This document shows, piece by piece, positions 56,798-64,000 of a stretch of DNA of 64,000 bases. The DNA lies in the NCBI RefSeq assembly GCF_000745005.1, contig NZ_JQNB01000001.1:1853501-1917500 (forward strand), in the 5' to 3' direction. Position 1 is the first letter of the stretch. Each line of letters starts with the position of its first letter. A program made the position numbers and the translations under genes. This DNA comes from Luteibacter sp. 9135. Its GTDB lineage: Bacteria; Pseudomonadota; Gammaproteobacteria; Xanthomonadales; Rhodanobacteraceae. Below the pieces are notes generated by a model. That model did not search any database, was not told where the DNA came from, and saw only the letters and a list, made by a program, of their open reading frames with translations.

Positions 56798-57351
56798 GGA
56801 CGAAACTCCGGCAGACGGTCCTCGGCGATATCCGCCAGCAGGGGCGCCTTGGTGTCCTTGTCGGACAGCAGGGGCTCGGAGATCGGCCAGTCCACGCCGA
56901 TGGCGGGATCGTTCCAGCGTACACCGCCGTCGGCCTGGGCGTTGTACAGGTCCGTGCACTGGTACGAGAACGTGGCGTATTCGGAGACGACGCAGAAACC
57001 GTGCGCGAAGCCCTCCGGTATCCAGAAATGCCGGTGGTTCTCGGCGGTCAGCATCACGCCAGCCCATTGCCCGAAGGTGGGCGAGCCGCGGCGGATATCG
57101 ACGGCGACGTCGTACACCTCGCCTTCCAGCACGCTGACCAGCTTGCCCTGTGGATGCGGCCACTGGTAATGCAGGCCGCGCAGCACGCCGCGGGCGGAGC
57201 GGGATACGTTGGACTGGACGAAACGGCGGTCGATGCCGGCTTCGCGGTACTTCGCCTCGTTGTAGCTCTCGTAGAAGAACCCGCGGCTGTCGCCGAACAC
57301 CTGCGGTTCGATCACGATGCAGCCGGGCAGGGCGGTTTCAATGAATTTCAT
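56794..57351 (-). CDS. rmlC: dTDP-4-dehydrorhamnose 3,5-epimerase
   Basis: 185 residues, a cupin dimer. Signatures are [29 protein letters not shown] (active-site His), [17 protein letters not shown] and [22 protein letters not shown]. It epimerises C3 and C5 of the 4-keto sugar made by RmlB. It overlaps rmlA by 4 bp and rmlD by 4 bp, so the operon is tightly coupled. Confidence 0.95.
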   Translation of the reverse strand: MKFIETALPGCIVIEPQVFGDSRGFFYESYNEAKYREAGIDRRFVQSNVSRSARGVLRGLHYQWPHPQGKLVSVLEGEVYDVAVDIRRGSPTFGQWAGVMLTAENHRHFWIPEGFAHGFCVVSEYATFSYQCTDLYNAQADGGVRWNDPAIGVDWPISEPLLSDKDTKAPLLADIAEDRLPEFRP

Positions 57352-58232
57352 CCGACGTAACCTTGCTCGATCAGGTGCTGGAGGTACTGGCCGTAGCCGG
57401 TCTTGGACAGCGGCTTGGCCAGCTTGAGCAACTGCTCGGCATCGATCCACTGGTTGATATAGGCGATTTCTTCCGGGCAGCAGACCTTCAGGCCCTGGCG
57501 GTTCTCGATCGTCTGGATGTACTCGCCGGCTTCCATCAGGGATTCGTGCGTGCCCGTGTCGAGCCAGGCGTAACCGCGGCCGAGCTGTTCCAGGTGCAGC
57601 GACTCATCGTCCAGGTAGCAACGGTTGAGGTCGGTGATCTCGAGTTCGCCACGCGGCGAGGGCTTCAGGTTCTCGGCGTAGTCCACGGCGCGGTTGTCGT
57701 AGAAGTACAGGCCGGTGACCGCGTAGCTGGACTTGGGCTTGGCGGGTTTTTCCTCCAGGCCGATCACCTTGCCGCTGGCGTCGAATTCGGCCACGCCGTA
57801 GCGCTCCGGATCCTTCACGAAGTAGCCGAACACGGTGGCGCCGGATTCCCGGGAAGCCGCGCGCTTCATCCGTTCGGTCAGGCCGACGCCGTAGAAGATG
57901 TTGTCGCCGAGCACCAGGCAGCTGGGATCGTTGCCGATGAAGTCCTTGCCGATGATGAAGGCCTGGGCCAGGCCATCGGGCGACGGCTGCACGGCATAGG
58001 TGATGTTGATGCCCCACTGGCTGCCGTCACCGAGCAGGCGCTGGAACAGCGCCTGCTCGTGCGGCGTATTGATGACCAGGATGTCGCGGATGCCGGCCAG
58101 CATCAGCGTCGCCAGCGGGTAATAGATCATCGGCTTGTCGTACACCGGCAGCAGCTGCTTGCTGACCGCCTGGGTGATCGGATAGAGCCGCGTGCCGGAA
58201 CCGCCGGCGAGGATGATGCCCTTGGTCGTCAT
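57348..58232 (-). CDS. rmlA: Glucose-1-phosphate thymidylyltransferase
   Basis: 294 residues. [28 protein letters not shown] is the nucleotide-binding and catalytic start; [17 protein letters not shown] and [11 protein letters not shown] follow. It forms dTDP-glucose, the first committed step to rhamnose. Overlaps rmlB and rmlC by 4 bp each. Confidence 0.95.
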   Translation of the reverse strand: MTTKGIILAGGSGTRLYPITQAVSKQLLPVYDKPMIYYPLATLMLAGIRDILVINTPHEQALFQRLLGDGSQWGINITYAVQPSPDGLAQAFIIGKDFIGNDPSCLVLGDNIFYGVGLTERMKRAASRESGATVFGYFVKDPERYGVAEFDASGKVIGLEEKPAKPKSSYAVTGLYFYDNRAVDYAENLKPSPRGELEITDLNRCYLDDESLHLEQLGRGYAWLDTGTHESLMEAGEYIQTIENRQGLKVCCPEEIAYINQWIDAEQLLKLAKPLSKTGYGQYLQHLIEQGYVG

Positions 58233-59278
58233 GCGCCGAGTCGCTCCAGCTGGTAGCTACCGTCGAGGATGTTCTGGATCCACGGCTTGTTGTCGAGGTA
58301 CCACTGCACCGTGGCCTTGATGCCGGATTCGAACGTGTGCGCCGGGGTCCAGCCCAGTTCGTCCTTCAACTTGCTGGCATCGATCGCGTAGCGGCGATCG
58401 TGGCCGGGGCGGTCACGGACGAAGGTGATCAGGCTTTCGTGCGGCTTGCCGTCCGCGAGGGGCGAGACCTCGTCGAGGATGGCGCAGATCGTCTTGACCA
58501 CCACCAGGTTGGCGCGTTCGGAATTGCCGCCGACGTTATAGGTCTCACCCAGGCGGCCGGCTTCGAGCACGCGGCGGATGGCGCTGCAGTGGTCTTCCAC
58601 GTACAGCCAGTCGCGGACGTTCATGCCATCGCCGTACACGGGCAGGGCTTCACCGGCCAGGGCCTTCTGGATGACCAGCGGGATCAGCTTCTCGGGGAAC
58701 TGGAAGGGGCCATAATTGTTCGAGCAGTTGGTGGTGAGCACCGGCAGCCCGTAGGTATGGTGGAAAGCGCGGACCAGATGGTCGGACGCGGCCTTCGATG
58801 CCGAGTACGGGGAGTTGGGGGCGTACGGGGTGGTTTCGGTGAAGAAACCTTCGGCGCCCAGCGAACCGTACACCTCGTCGGTGGACACGTGCAGGAAGCG
58901 GAAGGCCTTGCCGGCCGCCTCGTCGAGGCCGCGCCAATAGTCGCGGGTGGCTTCGAGCAGGCCCAGGGTGCCGACCACGTTGGTTTCGATGAACGCGGCG
59001 GGGCCGTCGATGGAGCGGTCGACGTGGCTTTCGGCAGCGAAATTCACCACGGCATCGGGGCGGTGTTCGGCCAGCAGGCGCGTGATCAGCTCACGGTCAC
59101 CGATATCGCCCTGCACGAAGACATGCGCCGGGTTGCCGGCGAGGGACTGCAGCGTCTGCATGTTCCCGGCGTAGGTGAGCTTGTCGAGATTGACGACACG
59201 GAGGCCGTCAGCCACGGCCTGGAGGACGAAATTGGCGCCGATGAACCCCGCGCCACCGGTGACTAGTAAAGTTTTCAT
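58229..59278 (-). CDS. rmlB: dTDP-glucose 4,6-dehydratase
   Basis: 349 residues, extended SDR. The NAD motif [12 protein letters not shown], the Thr-Asp-Glu motif [10 protein letters not shown] and the active-site YSASKAASD are all present. It is the first gene of the minus-strand operon rmlBACD-xanB; its promoter lies in the 212 bp shared with metB. The ATG at 59278 gives the family start. Confidence 0.95.
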   Translation of the reverse strand: MKTLLVTGGAGFIGANFVLQAVADGLRVVNLDKLTYAGNMQTLQSLAGNPAHVFVQGDIGDRELITRLLAEHRPDAVVNFAAESHVDRSIDGPAAFIETNVVGTLGLLEATRDYWRGLDEAAGKAFRFLHVSTDEVYGSLGAEGFFTETTPYAPNSPYSASKAASDHLVRAFHHTYGLPVLTTNCSNNYGPFQFPEKLIPLVIQKALAGEALPVYGDGMNVRDWLYVEDHCSAIRRVLEAGRLGETYNVGGNSERANLVVVKTICAILDEVSPLADGKPHESLITFVRDRPGHDRRYAIDASKLKDELGWTPAHTFESGIKATVQWYLDNKPWIQNILDGSYQLERLGA

Positions 59279-59383
59279 GGAGTTACGCGTGATTCCTGGG
59301 TAAGCGATCGGATATTCTCGCATGCACGCGGGCGGGTTCAACGGTATCGCCTGTCATATTCAAAAAGATGAATGGTGTCAGAG

Positions 59384-59489
59384 AGCGCCTACAGGGCTCT
59401 GAAACCTCGCCAGGCAAACTGGTTAAGATATGCGGTCCTCTGCGCCCGGCGCAGTCATGCTGGCTTGCCAGCCAATCAAATCAGGCGCT
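59384..59489 (+). promoter_or_regulatory. Possible structured leader of metB
   Basis: AGCGCCT (59384-59390) can pair with AGGCGCT (59483-59489), right at the metB ribosome site. Between them are three small stems: CCAG/CTGG (59410-59422), CTGCGC/GCGCAG (59440-59454) and GCTGG/CCAGC (59459-59472). The layout is a multi-stem junction closed over the start region, as in translation-controlling leaders. It matches no riboswitch I know, and chance pairing in GC-rich DNA is possible. Confidence 0.3.
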
Positions 59490-59490
59490 T

Positions 59491-60660
59491 ATGGCTTCGA
59501 AACCTTCCAAATCGACTCGTCAGGGCCTGGGCACCCGCGCCATCCATGCGGGGCAGTCGCCCGATCCGAGCACCGGCGCGATCATGACGCCGATTTACGC
59601 GACCTCCACCTACGTTCAGGAAAGTCCTGGCGTCCACAAGGGTTATGAGTACTCGCGTACACAGAATCCGACGCGGATGGCGTACGAGCGTTGCGTAGCC
59701 GACCTGGAAGGCGGCGTCGCCGGTTTTGCCTTCGCTTCGGGACTCGCTGCGGCGGCCACCACGCTAGAGCTCCTGGATACCGGAAGCCACGTGATCGCCA
59801 TGGACGACCTCTATGGCGGCAGCTACCGTCTGTTCGACAAGGTTCGCCGTCGTTCGGCGGGGCTGGATTTTTCCTTCGTCGATCTCAATGACACCGCCGC
59901 CCTCAAAGCGGCGCTGAAGCCGAATACCCGGATGATCTGGGCGGAGACCCCGACCAACCCGATGCTCAAGCTGGTCGACCTCGCGAAGGTGTCCGCCTTC
60001 GCACGAAAGCATGGGCTCATCCTGGTCGTTGACAACACGTTCTGCTCCCCGATGCTGCAGCGGCCGATCGAGCACGGGGCCGACCTGGTCCTGCACTCGG
60101 CGACCAAGTACCTCAACGGCCACTCCGACATCGTGGGTGGCATCGTCGTTGCCGCGAATGCCGACATGGCCGAGCGGATGGGCTTCCTGCAGAATTCCGT
60201 CGGCGCCGTCGCCGGGCCCTTCGATGCGTTCCTGGCCATGCGGGGCCTCAAGACCCTGCACCTGCGCATGCGCCAGCACGTCGAGAGCGCAACGGATCTC
60301 GCCGCCTGGCTCGAGCGCCATCCGGCCGTGAAACGTGTCATCTACCCCGGCCTGAAGAGCCATCCGCAGCACGCGCTGGCCCGCCGCCAGATGGACGGCG
60401 CGGGCGGCATCATCACGGCTGAGTTACACGGCGGCCTGCGCAAGACACGTCGCATGCTCGAACGATGCGAACTGTTCGCGCTGGCCGAATCGCTGGGTGG
60501 CGTCGAGAGCCTGATCGAACACCCGGGCATCATGACCCACGCCTCGATCCCCCCGGCGACACGCAAGCGCCTTGGCATATCGGACGGCCTCATCCGGCTT
60601 TCGGTGGGCGTCGAGGACATCGAGGATCTCCGCGGCGAACTGGCCGCGGCTCTGGCCTGA
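59491..60660 (+). CDS. metB: Cystathionine gamma-lyase/gamma-synthase
   Basis: 389 residues, PLP enzyme of trans-sulfuration. Signatures are LGTRAIHAGQSPDPSTGAI, YSRTQNPTR, the PLP-Lys region HSATKYLNGHSDIVGG and a C-terminal SLGGVESLIEHPGIMTHAS. Gamma-lyase and gamma-synthase are not separable here; with cbs in the window, conversion of homocysteine to cysteine is likely. The ATG at 59491 has only a weak ribosome site. Xanthomonas LPS loci begin directly after this gene. Confidence 0.92.
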   Translation: MASKPSKSTRQGLGTRAIHAGQSPDPSTGAIMTPIYATSTYVQESPGVHKGYEYSRTQNPTRMAYERCVADLEGGVAGFAFASGLAAAATTLELLDTGSHVIAMDDLYGGSYRLFDKVRRRSAGLDFSFVDLNDTAALKAALKPNTRMIWAETPTNPMLKLVDLAKVSAFARKHGLILVVDNTFCSPMLQRPIEHGADLVLHSATKYLNGHSDIVGGIVVAANADMAERMGFLQNSVGAVAGPFDAFLAMRGLKTLHLRMRQHVESATDLAAWLERHPAVKRVIYPGLKSHPQHALARRQMDGAGGIITAELHGGLRKTRRMLERCELFALAESLGGVESLIEHPGIMTHASIPPATRKRLGISDGLIRLSVGVEDIEDLRGELAAALA

Positions 60661-60691
60661 CCACGCGACTGAAGACTGGAGTAAGTGCACC

Positions 60692-61519
60692 TTGTCGTAC
60701 CCCTCGTTGCAGAAGCCCACGCTGTCCGGTCCTTTCGAGGCCTTCGGCAAATACCGCTCGCTGACCCTGGCGTTGAGCAAGCGGGAGTTGCTCGGTCGTT
60801 ACCGGGGAGCCACGTTCGGCCTGTTCTGGTCGCTGATCAGCCCGTTCCTGATGCTGGGCGTGTATACCTTCGCGTTCGGTTACATCATGAAGAGCCGGTG
60901 GCCCCATACGTCCGACAGCACGGGCGAGTACGCGCTGATCCTCTTCGTGGGCCTGATCATCCATGGTTACTTTGCCGAATGCCTGATCCGCTCGCCGACC
61001 CTGATCGTCGGTAATCCCAATCTGGTCAAGCGGATCATTTTCCCGCTGGAGATCCTGCCGTGGCCGATGGTGCTTTCCGCGCTGTTCCACGTGGCGGCGA
61101 ATTTCATCGTGTTTTCGTGCCTGCACCTGGTCTTCAAGCACTACGTGCCCTGGACGATCATCTTCCTCCCGGTGGTGCTGGCGCCGTTCGTCCTGTTCAC
61201 CATGGGTGTCAGCTGGTTCATGGCGTCCCTCGGCGTGTACATCAGGGATATCCCGCAGGTCACCGGCGTCATCGCCACGGCCATGCTGTTCCTGTCGTCG
61301 GCCATCATCCCCGTCGACTCGCTGCCGCCGCAATATCGGCTGTTCTTCGCGATGAATCCGTTGTCTTTCATCATCAACCAGGCGCGTGAAGTGGCGCTGT
61401 GGGGCAATGTGCCCGACTTCTTCGGCCTTGCCCTGTATGCGGCGGGGAGTTTCGTCGTCGCCTACCTCGGCTATGCCTGGTTCCTCAAGACGAAGCGGGG
61501 GTTCGCCGATGTCATCTGA
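60692..61519 (+). CDS. wzm: O-antigen ABC transporter permease
   Basis: 275 residues with about six membrane helices, ABC-2 type: LALSKRELLGRYRGATFGLFWSLISPFLML, AFGYIMKSRWP, NLVKRIIFPLEILPWP. Exports a polysaccharide together with Wzt. The start is a TTG at 60692 (GGAG 11 bp before); no upstream ATG fits and the first in-frame ATG inside would cut into the first helix. Overlaps wzt by 11 bp. Confidence 0.9.
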   Translation: MSYPSLQKPTLSGPFEAFGKYRSLTLALSKRELLGRYRGATFGLFWSLISPFLMLGVYTFAFGYIMKSRWPHTSDSTGEYALILFVGLIIHGYFAECLIRSPTLIVGNPNLVKRIIFPLEILPWPMVLSALFHVAANFIVFSCLHLVFKHYVPWTIIFLPVVLAPFVLFTMGVSWFMASLGVYIRDIPQVTGVIATAMLFLSSAIIPVDSLPPQYRLFFAMNPLSFIINQAREVALWGNVPDFFGLALYAAGSFVVAYLGYAWFLKTKRGFADVI

Positions 61520-62885
61520 TCCGTCATCGCTGGTCGAATCGCCCGCCGGCGCCGGTCCCGACGTAGCTATCGCGGTCAACGACGTCAGCAAGTGCTATCA
61601 CATCTACGACCGGCCGGTGCATCGGCTGCTCCAAGGGCTGGCCGGGTCGCGACGCACGTATTACCGCGAGTTCTGGGCGCTGCATGGCGTGTCATTCGAC
61701 GTGCGCCGGGGCGAGACGCTGGGCATCATCGGGCGCAACGGCTCCGGCAAGTCGACCCTGCTCCAACTGATCGCGGGCACGCTCGCGCCCACGGAAGGTT
61801 CGGTATCGGTCAGCGGTCGCGTCGCGGCGCTGCTCGAACTGGGTAGCGGTTTCAATGCGGAGTTCACGGGGCGCGAGAACGTCTACCTCAATGCCTCGAT
61901 CCTCGGTCTGACGAATGCCGAGATCGACAGCCGTTTCGATGCCATTGCGGAATTCGCCGACATCGGTGCCTTCATCGACCAGCCGGTGAAGAGTTACTCG
62001 AGCGGCATGGTGATGCGCCTCGCCTTCTCGGTCATCGTGCATGTCGATGCCGACGTCCTGATCATCGATGAGGCGCTGGCGGTCGGTGATGCGTTCTTTA
62101 CCCAGAAGTGCATGCGGTTCCTGCGGGACTTCAAGGCGCGGGGCACGTTGCTTTTCGTCAGCCACGACGGCGCCGCGGTCACGGGACTGTGCGACCGCGC
62201 CATCTGGCTCGACAGCGGTGTGGTCAAGGCCGCCGGCGTGGCCAAGGATGTCATGGCCGCCTACACCGAAGCGTTCATCCACGAACGTCAGGGCACCAAG
62301 TCGGGCACGCTGGTCGCCCGGGCCAAGACCGACGCACGCGTCGCCCGGCGACGGGACGAGAGGCTCGAGCTCCGGGATCGTTCGGTACTACGCAACGATA
62401 TCGAGCTGCTCCCCTTCGATCCCAATGCGCCGAGTTTCGGTGAATCGCGGGCGGAGATCGCGCACGTTGCCATGGTGGGCAGCGACGACAGCGAACTCGG
62501 CCTGATATTCGGTGGCGAGGAAGTGGCACTGAAGATCGACGTGGTCGCCAAGGGTGATCTCGACGGCGTCATCGTGGGGTTCTACATCAAGGATCGCCTC
62601 GGACAGCTGCTGTTCGGGGACAATACGCATCTGTACATCGACGAGAAGTTCCAGGTCGAAACAGCAGGGACGCTGACTGCGGTCTTCAGGTTCGAAATGC
62701 CAAGACTGCAGGCTGGCGAATATTTCGTGACGGCGGGCGTGGCGGAAGGTGACCAGTCGGAGCATGTCATCCAGCACTGGATACACGAGGCCATCAAGTT
62801 CAGGTCCGATGGTCGGGGTACGCCCTCCGGCCTCATCGGCATCAACATGCTCGACGTCGAAGTCATCAGGGAAAATCAATCGTGA
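61509..62885 (+). CDS. wzt: O-antigen ABC transporter ATP-binding protein
   Basis: 458 residues. The N-terminal ATPase has Walker A GRNGSGKS, the signature YSSGMVMRLAFS and Walker B VLIIDEALAVGD. The extra C-terminal domain (about 300-458; GLIFGGEEVALKIDVVAKGD and FYIKDRLGQLLFGDN) is the Wzt C-terminal fold that recognises the modified end of the O-polysaccharide. This suggests that chain length is set by a terminal cap. Overlaps the next gene by 4 bp. Confidence 0.92.
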   Translation: MSSDPSSLVESPAGAGPDVAIAVNDVSKCYHIYDRPVHRLLQGLAGSRRTYYREFWALHGVSFDVRRGETLGIIGRNGSGKSTLLQLIAGTLAPTEGSVSVSGRVAALLELGSGFNAEFTGRENVYLNASILGLTNAEIDSRFDAIAEFADIGAFIDQPVKSYSSGMVMRLAFSVIVHVDADVLIIDEALAVGDAFFTQKCMRFLRDFKARGTLLFVSHDGAAVTGLCDRAIWLDSGVVKAAGVAKDVMAAYTEAFIHERQGTKSGTLVARAKTDARVARRRDERLELRDRSVLRNDIELLPFDPNAPSFGESRAEIAHVAMVGSDDSELGLIFGGEEVALKIDVVAKGDLDGVIVGFYIKDRLGQLLFGDNTHLYIDEKFQVETAGTLTAVFRFEMPRLQAGEYFVTAGVAEGDQSEHVIQHWIHEAIKFRSDGRGTPSGLIGINMLDVEVIRENQS

Positions 62886-64000
62886 ATTTCAACCTCGACA
62901 AGTATCGCACCGCTTTCCTCAAGCCGTCGCTGACGTTCCCCTATCCTTGGGCAGGGCATATTCCGTTCGCCTATGCAGTGATCGAGATGCTGCGTCCGCG
63001 AAAGCTGGTGGAGCTGGGCACGGACTCAGGTAACTCCTATCTGGCGTTCTGCCAGGCAGCCGAAGCGATCGGCCTGGAGGCCGAATTTTTCGCTGTCGAC
63101 AGCTGGGAAGGTGATCCGCAGGCGCGGTTCTATGACAGCTCCGTGCTGGAAAGCCTGCGCGCGCGACACGACAAGCGGTTCGGCCACTTCTCGACGTTGC
63201 GACAGGGCTATTTCGACGACGTGCGTGACAGCTTCGCGGACGGCAGCATCGATCTGCTGCATATCGATGGCCTGCATACCTATGAGGCGGTCAGTCACGA
63301 CTTCAACACCTGGTTGCCGAAGATGAGCGACCGGGGCGTCGTCCTGTTCCACGACAGCCAGGTGCGGCACGGCGACTTCGGCGTCTGGAAGTTCATCGCC
63401 GAACTGCGCGAGCGTTACCAGGTATTCGAGTTCAACCACAGCAACGGTCTGGCCGTGCTGCGCATCGGTTCCGCGGCCACGGAAGCGTTCGACGATTTCA
63501 TGGCCTTGGCCGCGGAAGATCCGGCTCGCGTCCGGAATTACTTCGAGCAGATCGCCAGCACGATCATCGACGAGCAGACGCGTCTTCTCGATCGCGCGGT
63601 GGCGCTGCCTTCCGGGGTTGAAGCGCGTATTTATTATCGTAACGAAGACGAAGGCTTCTCGGAGCAGAAATCGATATCCGTAAAGGCGGGCGGTGCCCTC
63701 GGCCAGGTCAGTCTCGTCTTTCGGCTTCCTCCCGGTGAACGCCCCGATTTCATCCGTATCGATCCCGCAAACCTGGGTGGTGTGTTCAGCGTCCTGTCGC
63801 TGGCGTTCCGTCATGAACTGAACGCGGTCGTGAACCTCGACGTTCGCGCAGCGGAGCGCCTGCTGGCTGTAAGCGGCCAGCTGGTGAGCGATCGATTCGA
63901 GGGCGGCCTGCGTATCGCGTCGTTCCACGACGATCCGAACTTCGAGATGTACGTCGGTGACGTCTGGGGCAGCCTAACCCGGGACGGCTGGGTTGCATTG
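62882..64000 (+). CDS. Class I SAM methyltransferase with extra domain, partial
   Basis: GTG start at 62882 overlapping the wzt stop (GTGA); 373 residues are visible and the frame is open at the right edge. The first 200 residues have LVELGTDSGNSYLAFCQA (SAM motif I), FAVDSWEGDPQARFYD, DLLHIDGLHTYEAVSHDF and VVLFHDSQVRHGDFGVW, a Methyltransf_24-like pattern. From about residue 230 a second domain, possibly beta-rich, begins. It is probably a methyltransferase or a fusion that modifies the end of the O-antigen read by Wzt. Confidence 0.85.
   Translation, partial: MNFNLDKYRTAFLKPSLTFPYPWAGHIPFAYAVIEMLRPRKLVELGTDSGNSYLAFCQAAEAIGLEAEFFAVDSWEGDPQARFYDSSVLESLRARHDKRFGHFSTLRQGYFDDVRDSFADGSIDLLHIDGLHTYEAVSHDFNTWLPKMSDRGVVLFHDSQVRHGDFGVWKFIAELRERYQVFEFNHSNGLAVLRIGSAATEAFDDFMALAAEDPARVRNYFEQIASTIIDEQTRLLDRAVALPSGVEARIYYRNEDEGFSEQKSISVKAGGALGQVSLVFRLPPGERPDFIRIDPANLGGVFSVLSLAFRHELNAVVNLDVRAAERLLAVSGQLVSDRFEGGLRIASFHDDPNFEMYVGDVWGSLTRDGWVAL

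Overview
The window is about 64 kb of GC-rich chromosomal DNA. Gene content and order point to a gammaproteobacterium of the order Xanthomonadales, most like Rhodanobacteraceae (Luteibacter/Dyella-type). Indicators are TrpS with an extra C-terminal domain, xanA/xanB-type sugar genes, rmlBACD, pilU, catabolic dioxygenases for tyrosine and tryptophan, and an O-antigen ABC exporter directly behind metB, a known border of LPS loci in Xanthomonas. This assignment is inferred from the genes; no database search was possible.

Layout. 1-5.3 kb: two small secreted proteins, an SDR oxidoreductase divergent from an AraC regulator, a type B carboxylesterase and a RES/Xre toxin-antitoxin pair. 5.5-10 kb: arginase, trpS, a small membrane protein, a YehS-like protein and an acyltransferase. 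10-17.2 kb: a surface cassette with an autotransporter carrying eight Ig-like repeats, three tandem phage-collar-domain proteins, a GNAT acetyltransferase and a small protein. 17.3-28 kb: metabolism, with a 2-oxoacid dehydrogenase operon (E1 alpha, E1 beta, E2), kynA, a peptide transporter, a MarR regulator and hppD-hmgA-fahA. 28-39 kb: central carbon genes (gap, pyk, class I aldolase, tkt) mixed with secreted proteins (S1/P1 nuclease, TonB-like protein, metzincin protease with ricin-type lectin domains, outer-membrane barrel). 38.9-40.3 kb: an apparently intact IS1182-like element inserted in the loop of the tkt terminator. 40.4-47.6 kb: a second acyltransferase, a Gph-like phosphatase, pgk, maiA, pilU, a DUF4398-like lipoprotein pair and a YdcH-like protein. 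47.8-64 kb: cbs, glmS, a nuclease-fold orphan, a secreted propeller protein, xanA, the rmlBACD-xanB operon, metB, and wzm-wzt plus a methyltransferase that runs off the right edge.

Working together: hppD, hmgA and fahA, with the distant maiA, complete tyrosine breakdown to fumarate and acetoacetate. gap, pgk, pyk, fba and tkt supply lower glycolysis and the pentose phosphate pathway. glmS, xanA, xanB and rmlABCD make UDP-GlcN precursors, GDP-mannose and dTDP-rhamnose for the polysaccharide exported by Wzm/Wzt. At least six intergenic sites carry copies of one REP palindrome, mostly as inverted pairs. Non-coding items worth follow-up are the IS insertion, possible structured leaders before metB and before the YdcH-like gene, and the collar-protein cassette.
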